Of a DNA stretch of 64,000 nucleotides, positions 1 through 6,983 are shown in pieces. Below the pieces are notes generated by a model. The model ran no database searches. It was not told the origin of the DNA and worked only from the letters and a program-made list of their open reading frames with translations. How positions within the stretch are numbered: the stretch's first letter is position 1; every line of letters starts with the position of its first letter. The translations under genes were made by a program, and so were the position numbers. This stretch comes from Paenibacillus jilunlii (GTDB taxonomy: Bacteria > Bacillota > Bacilli > Paenibacillales > Paenibacillaceae), in assembly GCF_900102965.1 (NCBI RefSeq), contig NZ_FNGM01000018.1, positions 62,001 to 126,000 of the forward strand, in the 5' to 3' direction.

Positions 1-53
1 ACTAAACCTAAGCAAATCTTCCATTCCGCGCATTAACAAACTTACGTTCATAT

Positions 54-84
54 ACTTACATTTTGTAAGTTGTTATGATACAAT
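54..84 (+). promoter_or_regulatory. Operator and promoter of the first monooxygenase gene
   Basis: A perfect inverted repeat, ACTTACA-TTT-TGTAAGT, covers 54-70. It overlaps a plausible sigma-A promoter: -35 TTACAT at 56-61 and -10 TACAAT at 79-84, 17 bp apart. A bound regulator would block RNA polymerase. The half-site CTTACA/TGTAAG recurs in the operator at 1941-1966, so the ArsR-type protein at 2003 is a candidate regulator; HxlR/MarR proteins also use sites of this look. The regulator identity is inference. Confidence 0.5.
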
Positions 85-169
85 AACTTGTATTCCTCCT
101 TTACGGACTAGCATACGGGCAAACTGCTCATCATGAGGTATTATTCTGAATAACAAGGGGTTATAAAAG

Positions 170-1273
170 ATGGACAATCACACGAAAGAACAAGTGCCGG
201 AATTTGAATTTGGCCTGTACACATTAGGGGATATCGTAACTGACTGCCATACAGGGCAGCGGATCAGCCCTCAGCAGCGGATGAAAGAGATCATTGAGGC
301 GGCCAAGCTGGCCGATGAAGCGGGGCTTGATGTGTTTGGGGTGGGTGAGCATCACCGGCTGGATTTTATCATTTCCTCCGTTCCGGTGGTGCTGGCCGCC
401 ATTTCCCAGGTGACCAGGCGGATCAAGCTGACCAGTGCGACAACGGTGCTGAGCACGATCGACCCTGTGCGGGTCTTTGAGGATTTCGCCACCCTGGACC
501 TGCTGTCCGGCGGCCGGGCGGAAATCATTTCCGGCCGGGGTGCTTTTCTGGAGTCCTTTCCGCTGTTCGGGTATGACATGGAGGACTACAAGCAGCTTTT
601 TACCGAGAATCTGGAGCTGCTGCTGCAGCTGAACCAGCGTGAAGTGATGAACTGGCAGGGGAATTTCCGCTCTCCGCTGAAGAATGCGGAAATAGCTCCA
701 CGCCCTTTACAGCATAAGCTTCCCCTCTGGGTCGGCATCGGCGGCTCCGCCGACAGCGCTGCACAAGCCGGAAGCCTCGGCGTCGGCATGGCGATCGCCA
801 TTCTCAGCGGCAGTCCGGAGCCCTTCCAGAACCTTGCCGATACCTACCGCCGGAACGGAGCTGAAGCTGGACATGCCGCAGCAGACCTGAAGATCGCTAT
901 CACCAGCCATGGTTATATTGCCAAAACCTCACAGCAGGCGCTGGATGAATATTACCCTTACTATTATAGCTACCGCAATGCCATCAGTCCGCACCCCGGC
1001 CAGGAATACCGTGTCTCGCGCAGTGATTTTGGCCGTTTCGTATCGCCTGTCAATACACTGGCTGTCGGCAGCCCGCAGCAGATTGTCGAAAAGATTCTCT
1101 ACCAGCATGAGCTGTTCGGCCATAACCGCTTCATGACCCAGCTCGATATCGGCGGTCTTCCGTATGCCAAGGTGGCAGCCGCTATTGAACTGCTGGCCAC
1201 CGAGGTAGCTCCGGTTGTGCGGCGGGAAATTGCGAAGAAGAACAGCGGCATCTCTCCCGCGCGTGGACTTTGA
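170..1273 (+). CDS. LLM-class FMN-dependent monooxygenase
   Basis: A 367-residue TIM-barrel flavin monooxygenase of the bacterial luciferase-like (LLM) superfamily. Seen: an N-terminal GLYTLGDI strand, the GVGEHHRLDF segment, ATTVLSTIDPVRVFEDFATLDLLSGGRAE, then SGRGAFLESFPLFGY, all typical of the group annotated as LLM oxidoreductases in Firmicutes. Such enzymes use reduced FMN and oxygen to oxidise a small substrate; the substrate cannot be told from sequence. The start is preceded by an AAGGGG-type ribosome site 153-159. A flavin reductase gene lies convergent just downstream (12 bp gap) and could supply FMNH2. A paralogue sits at 21236-22303. Soluble, cytoplasmic. Confidence 0.88.
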   Translation: MDNHTKEQVPEFEFGLYTLGDIVTDCHTGQRISPQQRMKEIIEAAKLADEAGLDVFGVGEHHRLDFIISSVPVVLAAISQVTRRIKLTSATTVLSTIDPVRVFEDFATLDLLSGGRAEIISGRGAFLESFPLFGYDMEDYKQLFTENLELLLQLNQREVMNWQGNFRSPLKNAEIAPRPLQHKLPLWVGIGGSADSAAQAGSLGVGMAIAILSGSPEPFQNLADTYRRNGAEAGHAAADLKIAITSHGYIAKTSQQALDEYYPYYYSYRNAISPHPGQEYRVSRSDFGRFVSPVNTLAVGSPQQIVEKILYQHELFGHNRFMTQLDIGGLPYAKVAAAIELLATEVAPVVRREIAKKNSGISPARGL

Positions 1274-1285
1274 ACACCGTAATAT

Positions 1286-1912
1286 TTACGTTTCCGACCG
1301 GTAGGACTTCCCAAGCTCTGGGCTCAAGCCAAAGTAATGGCGGAAATTATAGATCAGCGGGTTCCAGCTGGCCGGATCAATATGATGTTCACCGGCAACC
1401 AGTTCCTTATGGACATGCACTTGCATGCTTTGCGTCTCGACAATTGCAAAATGCGGTGAATCCTCCGGAATACGGATATGTTTCACCCGCGCTTCAATCT
1501 GGATCGGACATTCAGCAATTCTGGCCGTTAGTACTGTAGTGGATTCGGCCTTCGTAAGTCCTGAGTAAGCAAATTTATCCTTTTCAAATATAAATCCGGC
1601 CTCCTTCTTCTCAGCAGGAACCGGATTTTTTCCTGTCAGGCGGGCCAGCCCCTCCACCTGCTCCCATAGGGAAGCGTCAGGCAGATTAATCACGCATTCA
1701 GGCTTCCGCTGCAGGTTTTCCAGTGCCTTCCCGCCCGTCCCCAGACCCAGGATAATATGCTCCCCCAAAGCCCATGAGGACGAAATCGGACTTATGTTTA
1801 CGGTCAAATCCTCATTGAGTGTCGTCAACAGGATGACCGGTGTCCCGTAATACAGAATTTTCGGATGTATAGTTACCGCCTGCCGGGGTTCCACAAATGG
1901 ATTCTTCATCAT
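1286..1912 (-). CDS. Flavin reductase family protein (FMN-binding split barrel)
   Basis: About 208 residues. The fold is the flavin-reductase split barrel: ILYYGTPVILLTTLNEDLTVNISPISSS at the N-terminus is the conserved cofactor-binding start, followed by a region of isolated strands and a C-terminal HHIDPASWNPLIYNFRHYFGL segment. Expected role: NAD(P)H-dependent reduction of free FMN, or a related FMN-dependent reaction. I chose ATG at 1910-1912 because AGAGGAG (1918-1924) sits 5 nt upstream; a second in-frame ATG follows directly. A longer reading frame runs upstream to 2209 but would cross the divergent regulator gene. Convergent with the monooxygenase at 170-1273 and divergent from the ArsR-type gene, which suggests a monooxygenase/reductase pair under shared control. 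Confidence 0.82.
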   Translation of the reverse strand: MMKNPFVEPRQAVTIHPKILYYGTPVILLTTLNEDLTVNISPISSSWALGEHIILGLGTGGKALENLQRKPECVINLPDASLWEQVEGLARLTGKNPVPAEKKEAGFIFEKDKFAYSGLTKAESTTVLTARIAECPIQIEARVKHIRIPEDSPHFAIVETQSMQVHVHKELVAGEHHIDPASWNPLIYNFRHYFGLSPELGKSYRSET

Positions 1913-1940
1913 AATATCTCCTCTGCAAATGTATTGATTG

Positions 1941-1966
1941 TATTGTAAAATAGAATTCTTACAATA
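1941..1966. promoter_or_regulatory. Inverted-repeat operator between flavin reductase and ArsR-type gene
   Basis: TATTGTAA (1941-1948) and TTACAATA (1959-1966) form a perfect 8-bp inverted repeat with a 10-bp spacer in the 90-bp divergent intergenic region. Position and symmetry fit autoregulation by the neighbouring winged-helix regulator plus control of the flavin reductase. The right half CTTACAATA resembles CTTACATTT in the operator at 54-70. Confidence 0.55.
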
Positions 1967-2002
1967 TTCATCGAAGTATGGAATGCAGAAGGAGGATATA
2001 CC

Positions 2003-2701
2003 ATGCAAGCCAATCCAGCCGTTGCCCAAGTGGCATCCCTGATCACAGAACCGTCCCGGGCAAGCATTCTGACCGTATTGATGGACGGCGGCCTCCACCC
2101 AGCCACAGCGCTGGCGGCTGCCGCCGGGATCAAACCCCAAACCGCCAGCTTCCATCTTGGCAAAATGGCGGAAGGCGGCATACTCACCGTTCATACCCAG
2201 GGCAGACACCGTTATTATGGCATCTCCAGTCCGGAAATCGCCCAGGTAATAGAGCTGCTGCTGTCGATCTCGCCCCCGGTGAAGGTCAGCTCACTCCGCC
2301 ACTCCGTACAGGATCAGGCCATGCGTCATGCCAGAACCTGCTACGACCATCTGGCGGGAAAATTCGGGGTGCAGTTAACAGAGGCTTTGCTGCTTAAGGG
2401 AATTATTGCTGAGGAAGCGGACGGCTTCGCCGTTACAGTCCAGGGTGAGCACGCCTTGAACAGGCTGGGAATTGATCTGGACCAGGTAAGAAAATGCCGG
2501 CGCGCTTTTGCCCCTAAATGCCTGGACTGGAGCGAAAGACGTTACCATCTCGCGGGGGCATTGGGAGCTGCAATTCTTCAACTTTTGCTGGACCGCCAGT
2601 GGGTGAACCGGCTCCCGCATACGAGAGCGGTTGTTATAACCGCAGAGGGCCAAAAAGGACTGGCGGCTGCATTTCCGCTGACCTTTTCAGTTCCTGTGTG
2701 A
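2003..2701 (+). CDS. ArsR-type winged-helix transcriptional regulator
   Basis: A 232-residue regulator, about twice the length of a minimal ArsR protein. Residues 1-80 carry the winged helix: a LITEPSRASILTVLMDG helix, the recognition helix region AAAAGIKPQTASFHLGKM, and the wing LTVHTQGRHRYYGIS. The remaining 150 residues are an uncharacterised effector or dimerisation domain with an RNLC-like cysteine patch (CYDH, KCRRAFAPKCLDW) that might sense metal, thiol or redox signals; that is inference. A strong AAGGAGGA site at about 1989-1997 supports the ATG at 2003. It is divergent from the flavin reductase and probably controls it through the operator at 1941-1966. Confidence 0.82.
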   Translation: MQANPAVAQVASLITEPSRASILTVLMDGGLHPATALAAAAGIKPQTASFHLGKMAEGGILTVHTQGRHRYYGISSPEIAQVIELLLSISPPVKVSSLRHSVQDQAMRHARTCYDHLAGKFGVQLTEALLLKGIIAEEADGFAVTVQGEHALNRLGIDLDQVRKCRRAFAPKCLDWSERRYHLAGALGAAILQLLLDRQWVNRLPHTRAVVITAEGQKGLAAAFPLTFSVPV

Positions 2702-2711
2702 CGAATCCGCC

Positions 2712-2732
2712 AGCCCGCAAAGCGGGGCTTTT
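2712..2732 (+). terminator. Rho-independent terminator after the ArsR-type gene
   Basis: AGCCCGC-AAA-GCGGGGCT followed by a short T run lies 10 bp after the stop codon. One base is bulged in the stem. Confidence 0.55.
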
Positions 2733-2794
2733 CCATGGAAGCTTATTCATGTACTTTGCGGGGATCCCAAGGTATCCTTTCTGAAAGATGAACA

Positions 2795-3021
2795 AAACGG
2801 ATACGCCGTCCTTGTCTGAATAGATTTCAGTTTAGCGTTGCCTGGAGAACTTTTTGAATTCTTCGGAAATTTCAAGTGGAAAAAGGTTAACTAATTCTGC
2901 TGGTTTGGCTCCTAACGGAGTAATATCGCCTAATTAAGTTTCCTTTTTCCACTTCATTCTTACAATGTTTGATTTGTGGGAGAAATAAGTTCCCTTTTTC
3001 CAACTAGCACGGCTCACCTGC
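2795..3021. repeat. Dispersed intergenic repeat R1, long copy A
   Basis: Fills most of the gene-free stretch 2702-3325. It aligns with 23061-23239: both start with an AAACGG-TACGCC-TCCTTG hairpin remnant, share CCTGGAGAA, then AAGTGGAAAAAGG...TAACTAATTC, AATTAAGT and CTTTTTCCACTT, and finish with GCTCACCTGC. The GTGGAAAAAG and CTTTTTCCAC boxes are inverted to each other, so the element can fold on itself. Further GTGGGAAAAAG and CTTTTTCC boxes follow up to about 3050. No convincing coding potential. Confidence 0.7.
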
Positions 3022-3183
3022 TTTTACACAAGCGCCAGTGGGAAAAAGGCAATAGAATCCGGCTGATTTCCACCCGTTTGAGTGAATCCGCTGAATTCGT
3101 GCCTACTTATCCCCAACTTTATACACATTTTATCCACAATAAATAGAAATCATAATTTCCTAAACAAGAAGAAACGGCTGCTT

Positions 3184-3258
3184 AGAAACGGCTGCGCCGT
3201 CCTTATTAGGACGGTATCCGTTTCAGCGAGAAATAGAAGGATAATTTATAGCGTGAAG
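3184..3258. repeat. Dispersed intergenic repeat R1, 75-bp hairpin module
   Basis: A 75-bp sequence that recurs at 38318-38392 with the same length and only about five differences. The first half folds as a hairpin (AAACGG...CGCCGTCC-TTATTA-GGACGG...CCGTTT); the second half (TTTCAGCGAGAAATAGAAG to GCGTGAAG) is unpaired but equally conserved, which is more than a terminator would need. Confidence 0.8.
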
Positions 3259-3283
3259 CATTTAAATTCTGGCGTAATATTTC

Positions 3284-3315
3284 AAAAAAAAGGCCTCCAG
3301 CTTGAACTGGAGGCC
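3284..3315 (-). terminator. Terminator of the TIR operon
   Basis: GGCCTCCAG-CTTGAA-CTGGAGGCC, a perfect 9-bp stem, with a run of eight T on the minus strand. It lies 11 bp past the end of the small gene at 3326-3559. Confidence 0.85.
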
Positions 3316-3325
3316 CTATTTACGG

Positions 3326-3559
3326 TTAAGCAAATGAAGGTTTGTTATTGTCAACCTTCCCGCTGATGAGTTTCTTGTATTCGTCGTCTCCGCCTTCAAG
3401 CGATGGCGCAATATAGACATTGATGGCTGAAGGCGACAGCTTGGTGGGACTTCCGGTTCCCGCCTTGCGCTTCGTGCGGCCTTTGGCGCCTCCGCTGCTG
3501 CCGTTTGCGGTTCGGCGGACAGCACTGGACAAACTTACTGCGTTCTTCATGTTCTTCAT
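3326..3559 (-). CDS. Short basic protein encoded with the TIR gene
   Basis: A 77-residue protein I do not recognise. The N-terminal half is rich in Ser, Gly, Lys and Arg (SSGGAKGRTKRKAGTGS) and looks disordered; the C-terminal part (SAINVYIAPSLEGGDDEYKKLISGKV) could fold. It has no membrane segment or signal peptide. The start ATG at 3557-3559 lies 4 nt after the stop of the TIR-domain gene, and its GGGAGGGG ribosome site (3569-3576) lies inside that gene, so the two are translationally close and almost certainly one operon, followed by a clear terminator. A partner, inhibitor or nucleic-acid-binding role is possible but unproven. Confidence 0.65.
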   Translation of the reverse strand: MKNMKNAVSLSSAVRRTANGSSGGAKGRTKRKAGTGSPTKLSPSAINVYIAPSLEGGDDEYKKLISGKVDNNKPSFA

Positions 3560-3563
3560 CGTG

Positions 3564-4565
3564 TCAGTCCCCTCCCACTAAATGATTGACGGTACGGAAC
3601 AAATCCCGGTTGTACGCCACGACCTCGGTCAGATCCTCCGCAGATAATCCGTCGCTTCCGGAAAAATGTACAGAAAGGACATGCCTCTCACCTAAAGGAT
3701 AGCATAGGATATAGACCTCAGCAACTTCCGTACGCTGAAAAAAGGTCCATTCCTTGGTCAGAAAAGCCTCAAGCACACCTGGACGGGAGCCCTTTTCTTC
3801 GTTCGGTGAAAATGGATAGGAATGCCCGCGTCCCACATTTCCGCCCACCTGCACCAGGGCTTCCTGGTCACGGGCCTGCCACATGGCAGCACCGATCACC
3901 CGGCAGTGCATGGGAGGCAGAAAGGAATTGCGGACTGCTTCGCTCAGCGCCTGGTAATTTTCGCGGTCTTCTGGAGAAGACATATTATTATTATATTGCC
4001 AGAAGAAGTGAAGGATACTTTCTTTTCGCCTAAGTTCAAGCTTCAGCTGTTCCAATTCCTTCTGCGGGTCGCGGAAGCTGCCCAGCCCCTGAATGCTGTC
4101 AATGATCTTGCCGCAGCTGACATCCACAGCCGCCACAGGATTCTCATGCTGCCATTCATATTCCAGAGGCGTAAGCCCTGATAAATCCGAGAGCAGATGA
4201 TATTCCTCAATGTTCTCGCCGGGAATCAGATCCTTACGGGCCGGCACCTGGTCCGGGAGCAGGCAGAAGACGCGGCTCCGCCGCAGCCTCGCCCAGAACA
4301 GCCCCATTTCAAACTGTGTATTGTCACGGGTCACATAATAATATTTGCCGCGTATCTTGGCTACATCATCCGCCGAAAACACAAATACGGCAAAATCACT
4401 CTCATCCAGATGACGTTCAAGCGCTTCCATGGTGTATTCGTTTGCCCGGAAGGCATTGGCATACCACGGATTCACCTGGGCCTCCCACTTCAGCTGCTCG
4501 TGAATGGCCCGCGCGTAACGAATGGATTCTCTGGAAGATCCAATGAATAGTTTTGGTCTGGTCAC
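3564..4565 (-). CDS. TIR-domain protein (Cap12/Pycsar-effector type TIR) with C-terminal GAF-like region
   Basis: About 333 residues. Residues 4-130 match the bacterial TIR-like group found in CBASS/Pycsar effectors: PKLFIGSSRES at the start, then a strand FAVFVFSADD, and DNTQFEMGLFWARL where Glu86 takes the place of the catalytic glutamate of NAD-cleaving TIR domains. A charged helical linker (about 155-190, KELEQLKLELRRKE) leads to a mixed alpha/beta C-terminal half that resembles a GAF-type sensor by eye. I chose GTG at 4563-4565 because AAAGGAG (4573-4579) precedes it; the frame is open further to a TTG at 4601 without a ribosome site. Likely role: NAD-depleting effector gated by a ligand; no cyclase gene is adjacent. 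Confidence 0.8.
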   Translation of the reverse strand: MTRPKLFIGSSRESIRYARAIHEQLKWEAQVNPWYANAFRANEYTMEALERHLDESDFAVFVFSADDVAKIRGKYYYVTRDNTQFEMGLFWARLRRSRVFCLLPDQVPARKDLIPGENIEEYHLLSDLSGLTPLEYEWQHENPVAAVDVSCGKIIDSIQGLGSFRDPQKELEQLKLELRRKESILHFFWQYNNNMSSPEDRENYQALSEAVRNSFLPPMHCRVIGAAMWQARDQEALVQVGGNVGRGHSYPFSPNEEKGSRPGVLEAFLTKEWTFFQRTEVAEVYILCYPLGERHVLSVHFSGSDGLSAEDLTEVVAYNRDLFRTVNHLVGGD

Positions 4566-4731
4566 GTCGGCACTCCTTTGTCGGCTTCCAATATGTAACA
4601 ATTATACAGGTGAATGCAATTCTGGAACAGAGGCTGTTTTTCTTTTTAAATTTTAAGAGTCTCCTGTTTCCCTCCGGCAGGAACGGGTAATAAACCTTTA
4701 ACCTATTTCTGAAACGAGGATCTTACATAAT

Positions 4732-5868
4732 ATGAAAAAAACATTATCCACTGCCATGCTGGCAGCTACTTTATTGCTATCCACCCCTTGGCAGCCTGAA
4801 TCAGCCCATGCCGCCGGAGCTTATACGGCAAAGGTCTACGCCTCTTCGCTGAATGTGCGCAGTGAACCGGCCGCAAGCGCGTCGGTGACCGGATCGCTGA
4901 AAAGCGGAGCACTGGTCACCGTAACGGACGAGCAGCACGGCTGGCTTAAGGTGCGGGCGGGTTCGGTCTCCGGCTGGGTTGCCGGATATTATCTTAAACG
5001 GACCAGCGGAACAGCCGAAGCAGCGTCAGGCACCGCAGCTGGGGCAGCTTCCGTGAAGACCTCAAGCCCATCCTCCGGCAGTGCCGGCGGAACCGCACAG
5101 GTCACCGCCTCATCATTGCGGATCAGGGGAGGCCCGGGAACGGGTTATAAAGTCCTGGGGTCCTTAAAAGAAGGGGATTCCGTCAAGATTCTGCTGCGGC
5201 AGGGAGATTGGGCGCGAATCCGCACTGCAAGCGGAGAGACAGGCTGGGTAGCAGGGCAGTATATTGCCAGAGGAGGCTCAAGCACAGGGAGCACTTGGAG
5301 CAGCGGGAGCAGCCCTCGTACCGGAAGCATCCGCGGCAAGCTGATTGTCATTGACCCCGGACATGGGGGCAGCGACCCGGGAATGCTAGGCACAAGCTAT
5401 GACACAATGGAGAAGGATTTGACACTGCAGACGGCTTTTTATGTGCGCGATTATCTGCGGGCAAAAGGGGCAAGGGTGGAGCTGACCCGTACGCGAGGGG
5501 ACCAGAAGCCCTCTCTGTCACGGCGGGTGCAAATCGGGCAGCAGCTCCGGGCGGATGCTTTTGTCAGCATACATTACAATTCTTCTCCGAAGAAGGTATC
5601 GGGGACGCTCACCTTTTTTTATTCGGAAAATAATGATTTGCGGCTGGCCCGCTCCATCGAGAACCGGCTCCGGCAGGGCATTGGCCTGAAATCCAACGGC
5701 TTATCTTTCGGGGATTATCATATTCTGCGGGAAAATAGCCTCCCGGCGACGCTGGTGGAGCTTGGTTTTCTGAGCAACCGCACTGACGAATCGATCGTCC
5801 GTACAGCGTCATACCAGAAAAAAGCAGCCAAGGCCATCGCTGAGGGGCTGGCGGATTATTTTGACTGA
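4732..5868 (+). CDS. Secreted N-acetylmuramoyl-L-alanine amidase with two SH3b domains
   Basis: 378 residues with a Sec signal peptide (1-27, cleavage after AHA). Two bacterial SH3 domains (about 33-90 and 122-179), each with NVRSEP/RIRGGP and GWV-GYY/GWVAGQY repeats, bind the wall. After a Ser/Gly linker the Amidase_3 domain starts at about 203: zinc ligands His211 (DPGHGG), Glu227 (MEKDL) and His281 (SIHYN), and catalytic Glu343 (LVELGFLSN). It cuts the bond between MurNAc and L-Ala in peptidoglycan, outside the cell. It is convergent with the HD-GYP gene, with 12 bp between stops and no clear terminator. Confidence 0.93.
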   Translation: MKKTLSTAMLAATLLLSTPWQPESAHAAGAYTAKVYASSLNVRSEPAASASVTGSLKSGALVTVTDEQHGWLKVRAGSVSGWVAGYYLKRTSGTAEAASGTAAGAASVKTSSPSSGSAGGTAQVTASSLRIRGGPGTGYKVLGSLKEGDSVKILLRQGDWARIRTASGETGWVAGQYIARGGSSTGSTWSSGSSPRTGSIRGKLIVIDPGHGGSDPGMLGTSYDTMEKDLTLQTAFYVRDYLRAKGARVELTRTRGDQKPSLSRRVQIGQQLRADAFVSIHYNSSPKKVSGTLTFFYSENNDLRLARSIENRLRQGIGLKSNGLSFGDYHILRENSLPATLVELGFLSNRTDESIVRTASYQKKAAKAIAEGLADYFD

Positions 5869-5880
5869 ATACCCTGCTTG

Positions 5881-6888
5881 CTACTCGATACTGATCTCTT
5901 TAATCTTAATTGTATTCAGCTTGCTGAGGTCAATATACTCATCATCGACTTTAACCAAAGGGGTCTCAATATCGTGGGGGTTCAGGTAGACGATTTCACC
6001 GACCCGTCCATCGGTCAAAATGACCTCGCGGCCGACCGTCCGCTTCACAATATTCACCAGGAACACCGAGACAATATGCGGGTCCAGCGCGCCAAAGCTC
6101 CCTCTTCTCATCTGATCGACAATGATATGGAAGGGTACCGGCTCATGATAGGGGCGTCTGGAAGACATCGCATGAAAGATATCGGCGACGGCGACGATCT
6201 TGGCGTAGGCATCGATCTGTTCTTCCTTCAGCCCCAGCGGATACCCCCTGCCGTCATTCCGTTCATGGTGCTGCAGTGCCGTCAGCGTGATATGGGAGTT
6301 CGCTCCCGTGGTTTCCTTGAGCATTTCGTAGCCCAGAATCGTATGCTTCTTGACTAATTCATATTCATCCGGGGTCAGCTTGCCCGGTTTGTTCAATATC
6401 TCGGAAGGGATTTTCAGCTTGCCGATATCATGCAGGGTTGCAGCCAGTGACAGCACCGACAGCTCCGATTCACTCATATTCATCCATCTGCCGATCAGTG
6501 TCGACAATACCCCTACCCCGATGTTGTGCTGGTATGTATAGTCGTCCTTGCCCTGAATCGCATCAAATAACGCAAAAATATCGGAATGACGGGATATTTC
6601 CTGAACCACAGGCACAACTTCCTTCCGGATATCCGCGAGCGGAACCTTGCGGGAAATCCGGAAGGACTCAAATAAATCCTTCGATGCATTCACCACGTTG
6701 TATGCCAGCTCCTTGCAGGAAGGCGCTTGTCCCTCTTCCCCTGCAAAGATAATGTCGAGAATATTGATTTTTTGCTTGCGGATCAGCTCCAAATGTTCTG
6801 CATTCAGAATGCTGTTCGCTGGAATTACCGTAACCCCGTAGGCATTGATCAAATCATGTTTTATTCTTTTGCCTAAATACCTTTCCAT
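5881..6888 (-). CDS. HD-GYP domain c-di-GMP phosphodiesterase
   Basis: About 335 residues. The C-terminal HD-GYP domain has HD at 153-154 (LHDIGKLKIP), HHER-DGRGYP (208-217) and the VADIFHAMSSRRPY helix, so the metal-binding and GYP signatures are intact. This family hydrolyses c-di-GMP. The N-terminal 110 residues are a non-transmembrane region common in Bacillales HD-GYP proteins, so the protein is probably soluble. ATG at 6886-6888 has GGAGG (6896-6900) at 7 nt; a longer frame to 6945 lacks a ribosome site. It stands alone between the amidase and the YesN gene. Confidence 0.9.
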   Translation of the reverse strand: MERYLGKRIKHDLINAYGVTVIPANSILNAEHLELIRKQKINILDIIFAGEEGQAPSCKELAYNVVNASKDLFESFRISRKVPLADIRKEVVPVVQEISRHSDIFALFDAIQGKDDYTYQHNIGVGVLSTLIGRWMNMSESELSVLSLAATLHDIGKLKIPSEILNKPGKLTPDEYELVKKHTILGYEMLKETTGANSHITLTALQHHERNDGRGYPLGLKEEQIDAYAKIVAVADIFHAMSSRRPYHEPVPFHIIVDQMRRGSFGALDPHIVSVFLVNIVKRTVGREVILTDGRVGEIVYLNPHDIETPLVKVDDEYIDLSKLNTIKIKEISIE

Positions 6889-6983
6889 ACCCCGTCCTCC
6901 CGAATCAACCGAATGAATATTTCCCTTATCTTTACTATCGGTCAAAAGCTGGAAATGCTGAAAGGGTTAAACCTGGAAAATTG

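Noticed and set aside
1286..2209. 307-codon version of the flavin reductase
   Set aside because: The first 99 codons would be antisense to the ArsR-type gene; AGAGGAG before 1912 marks the better start.
3082..3366. A 94-codon plus-strand open frame
   Set aside because: Runs through the R1 hairpin and the terminator of the TIR operon; no coding signature.
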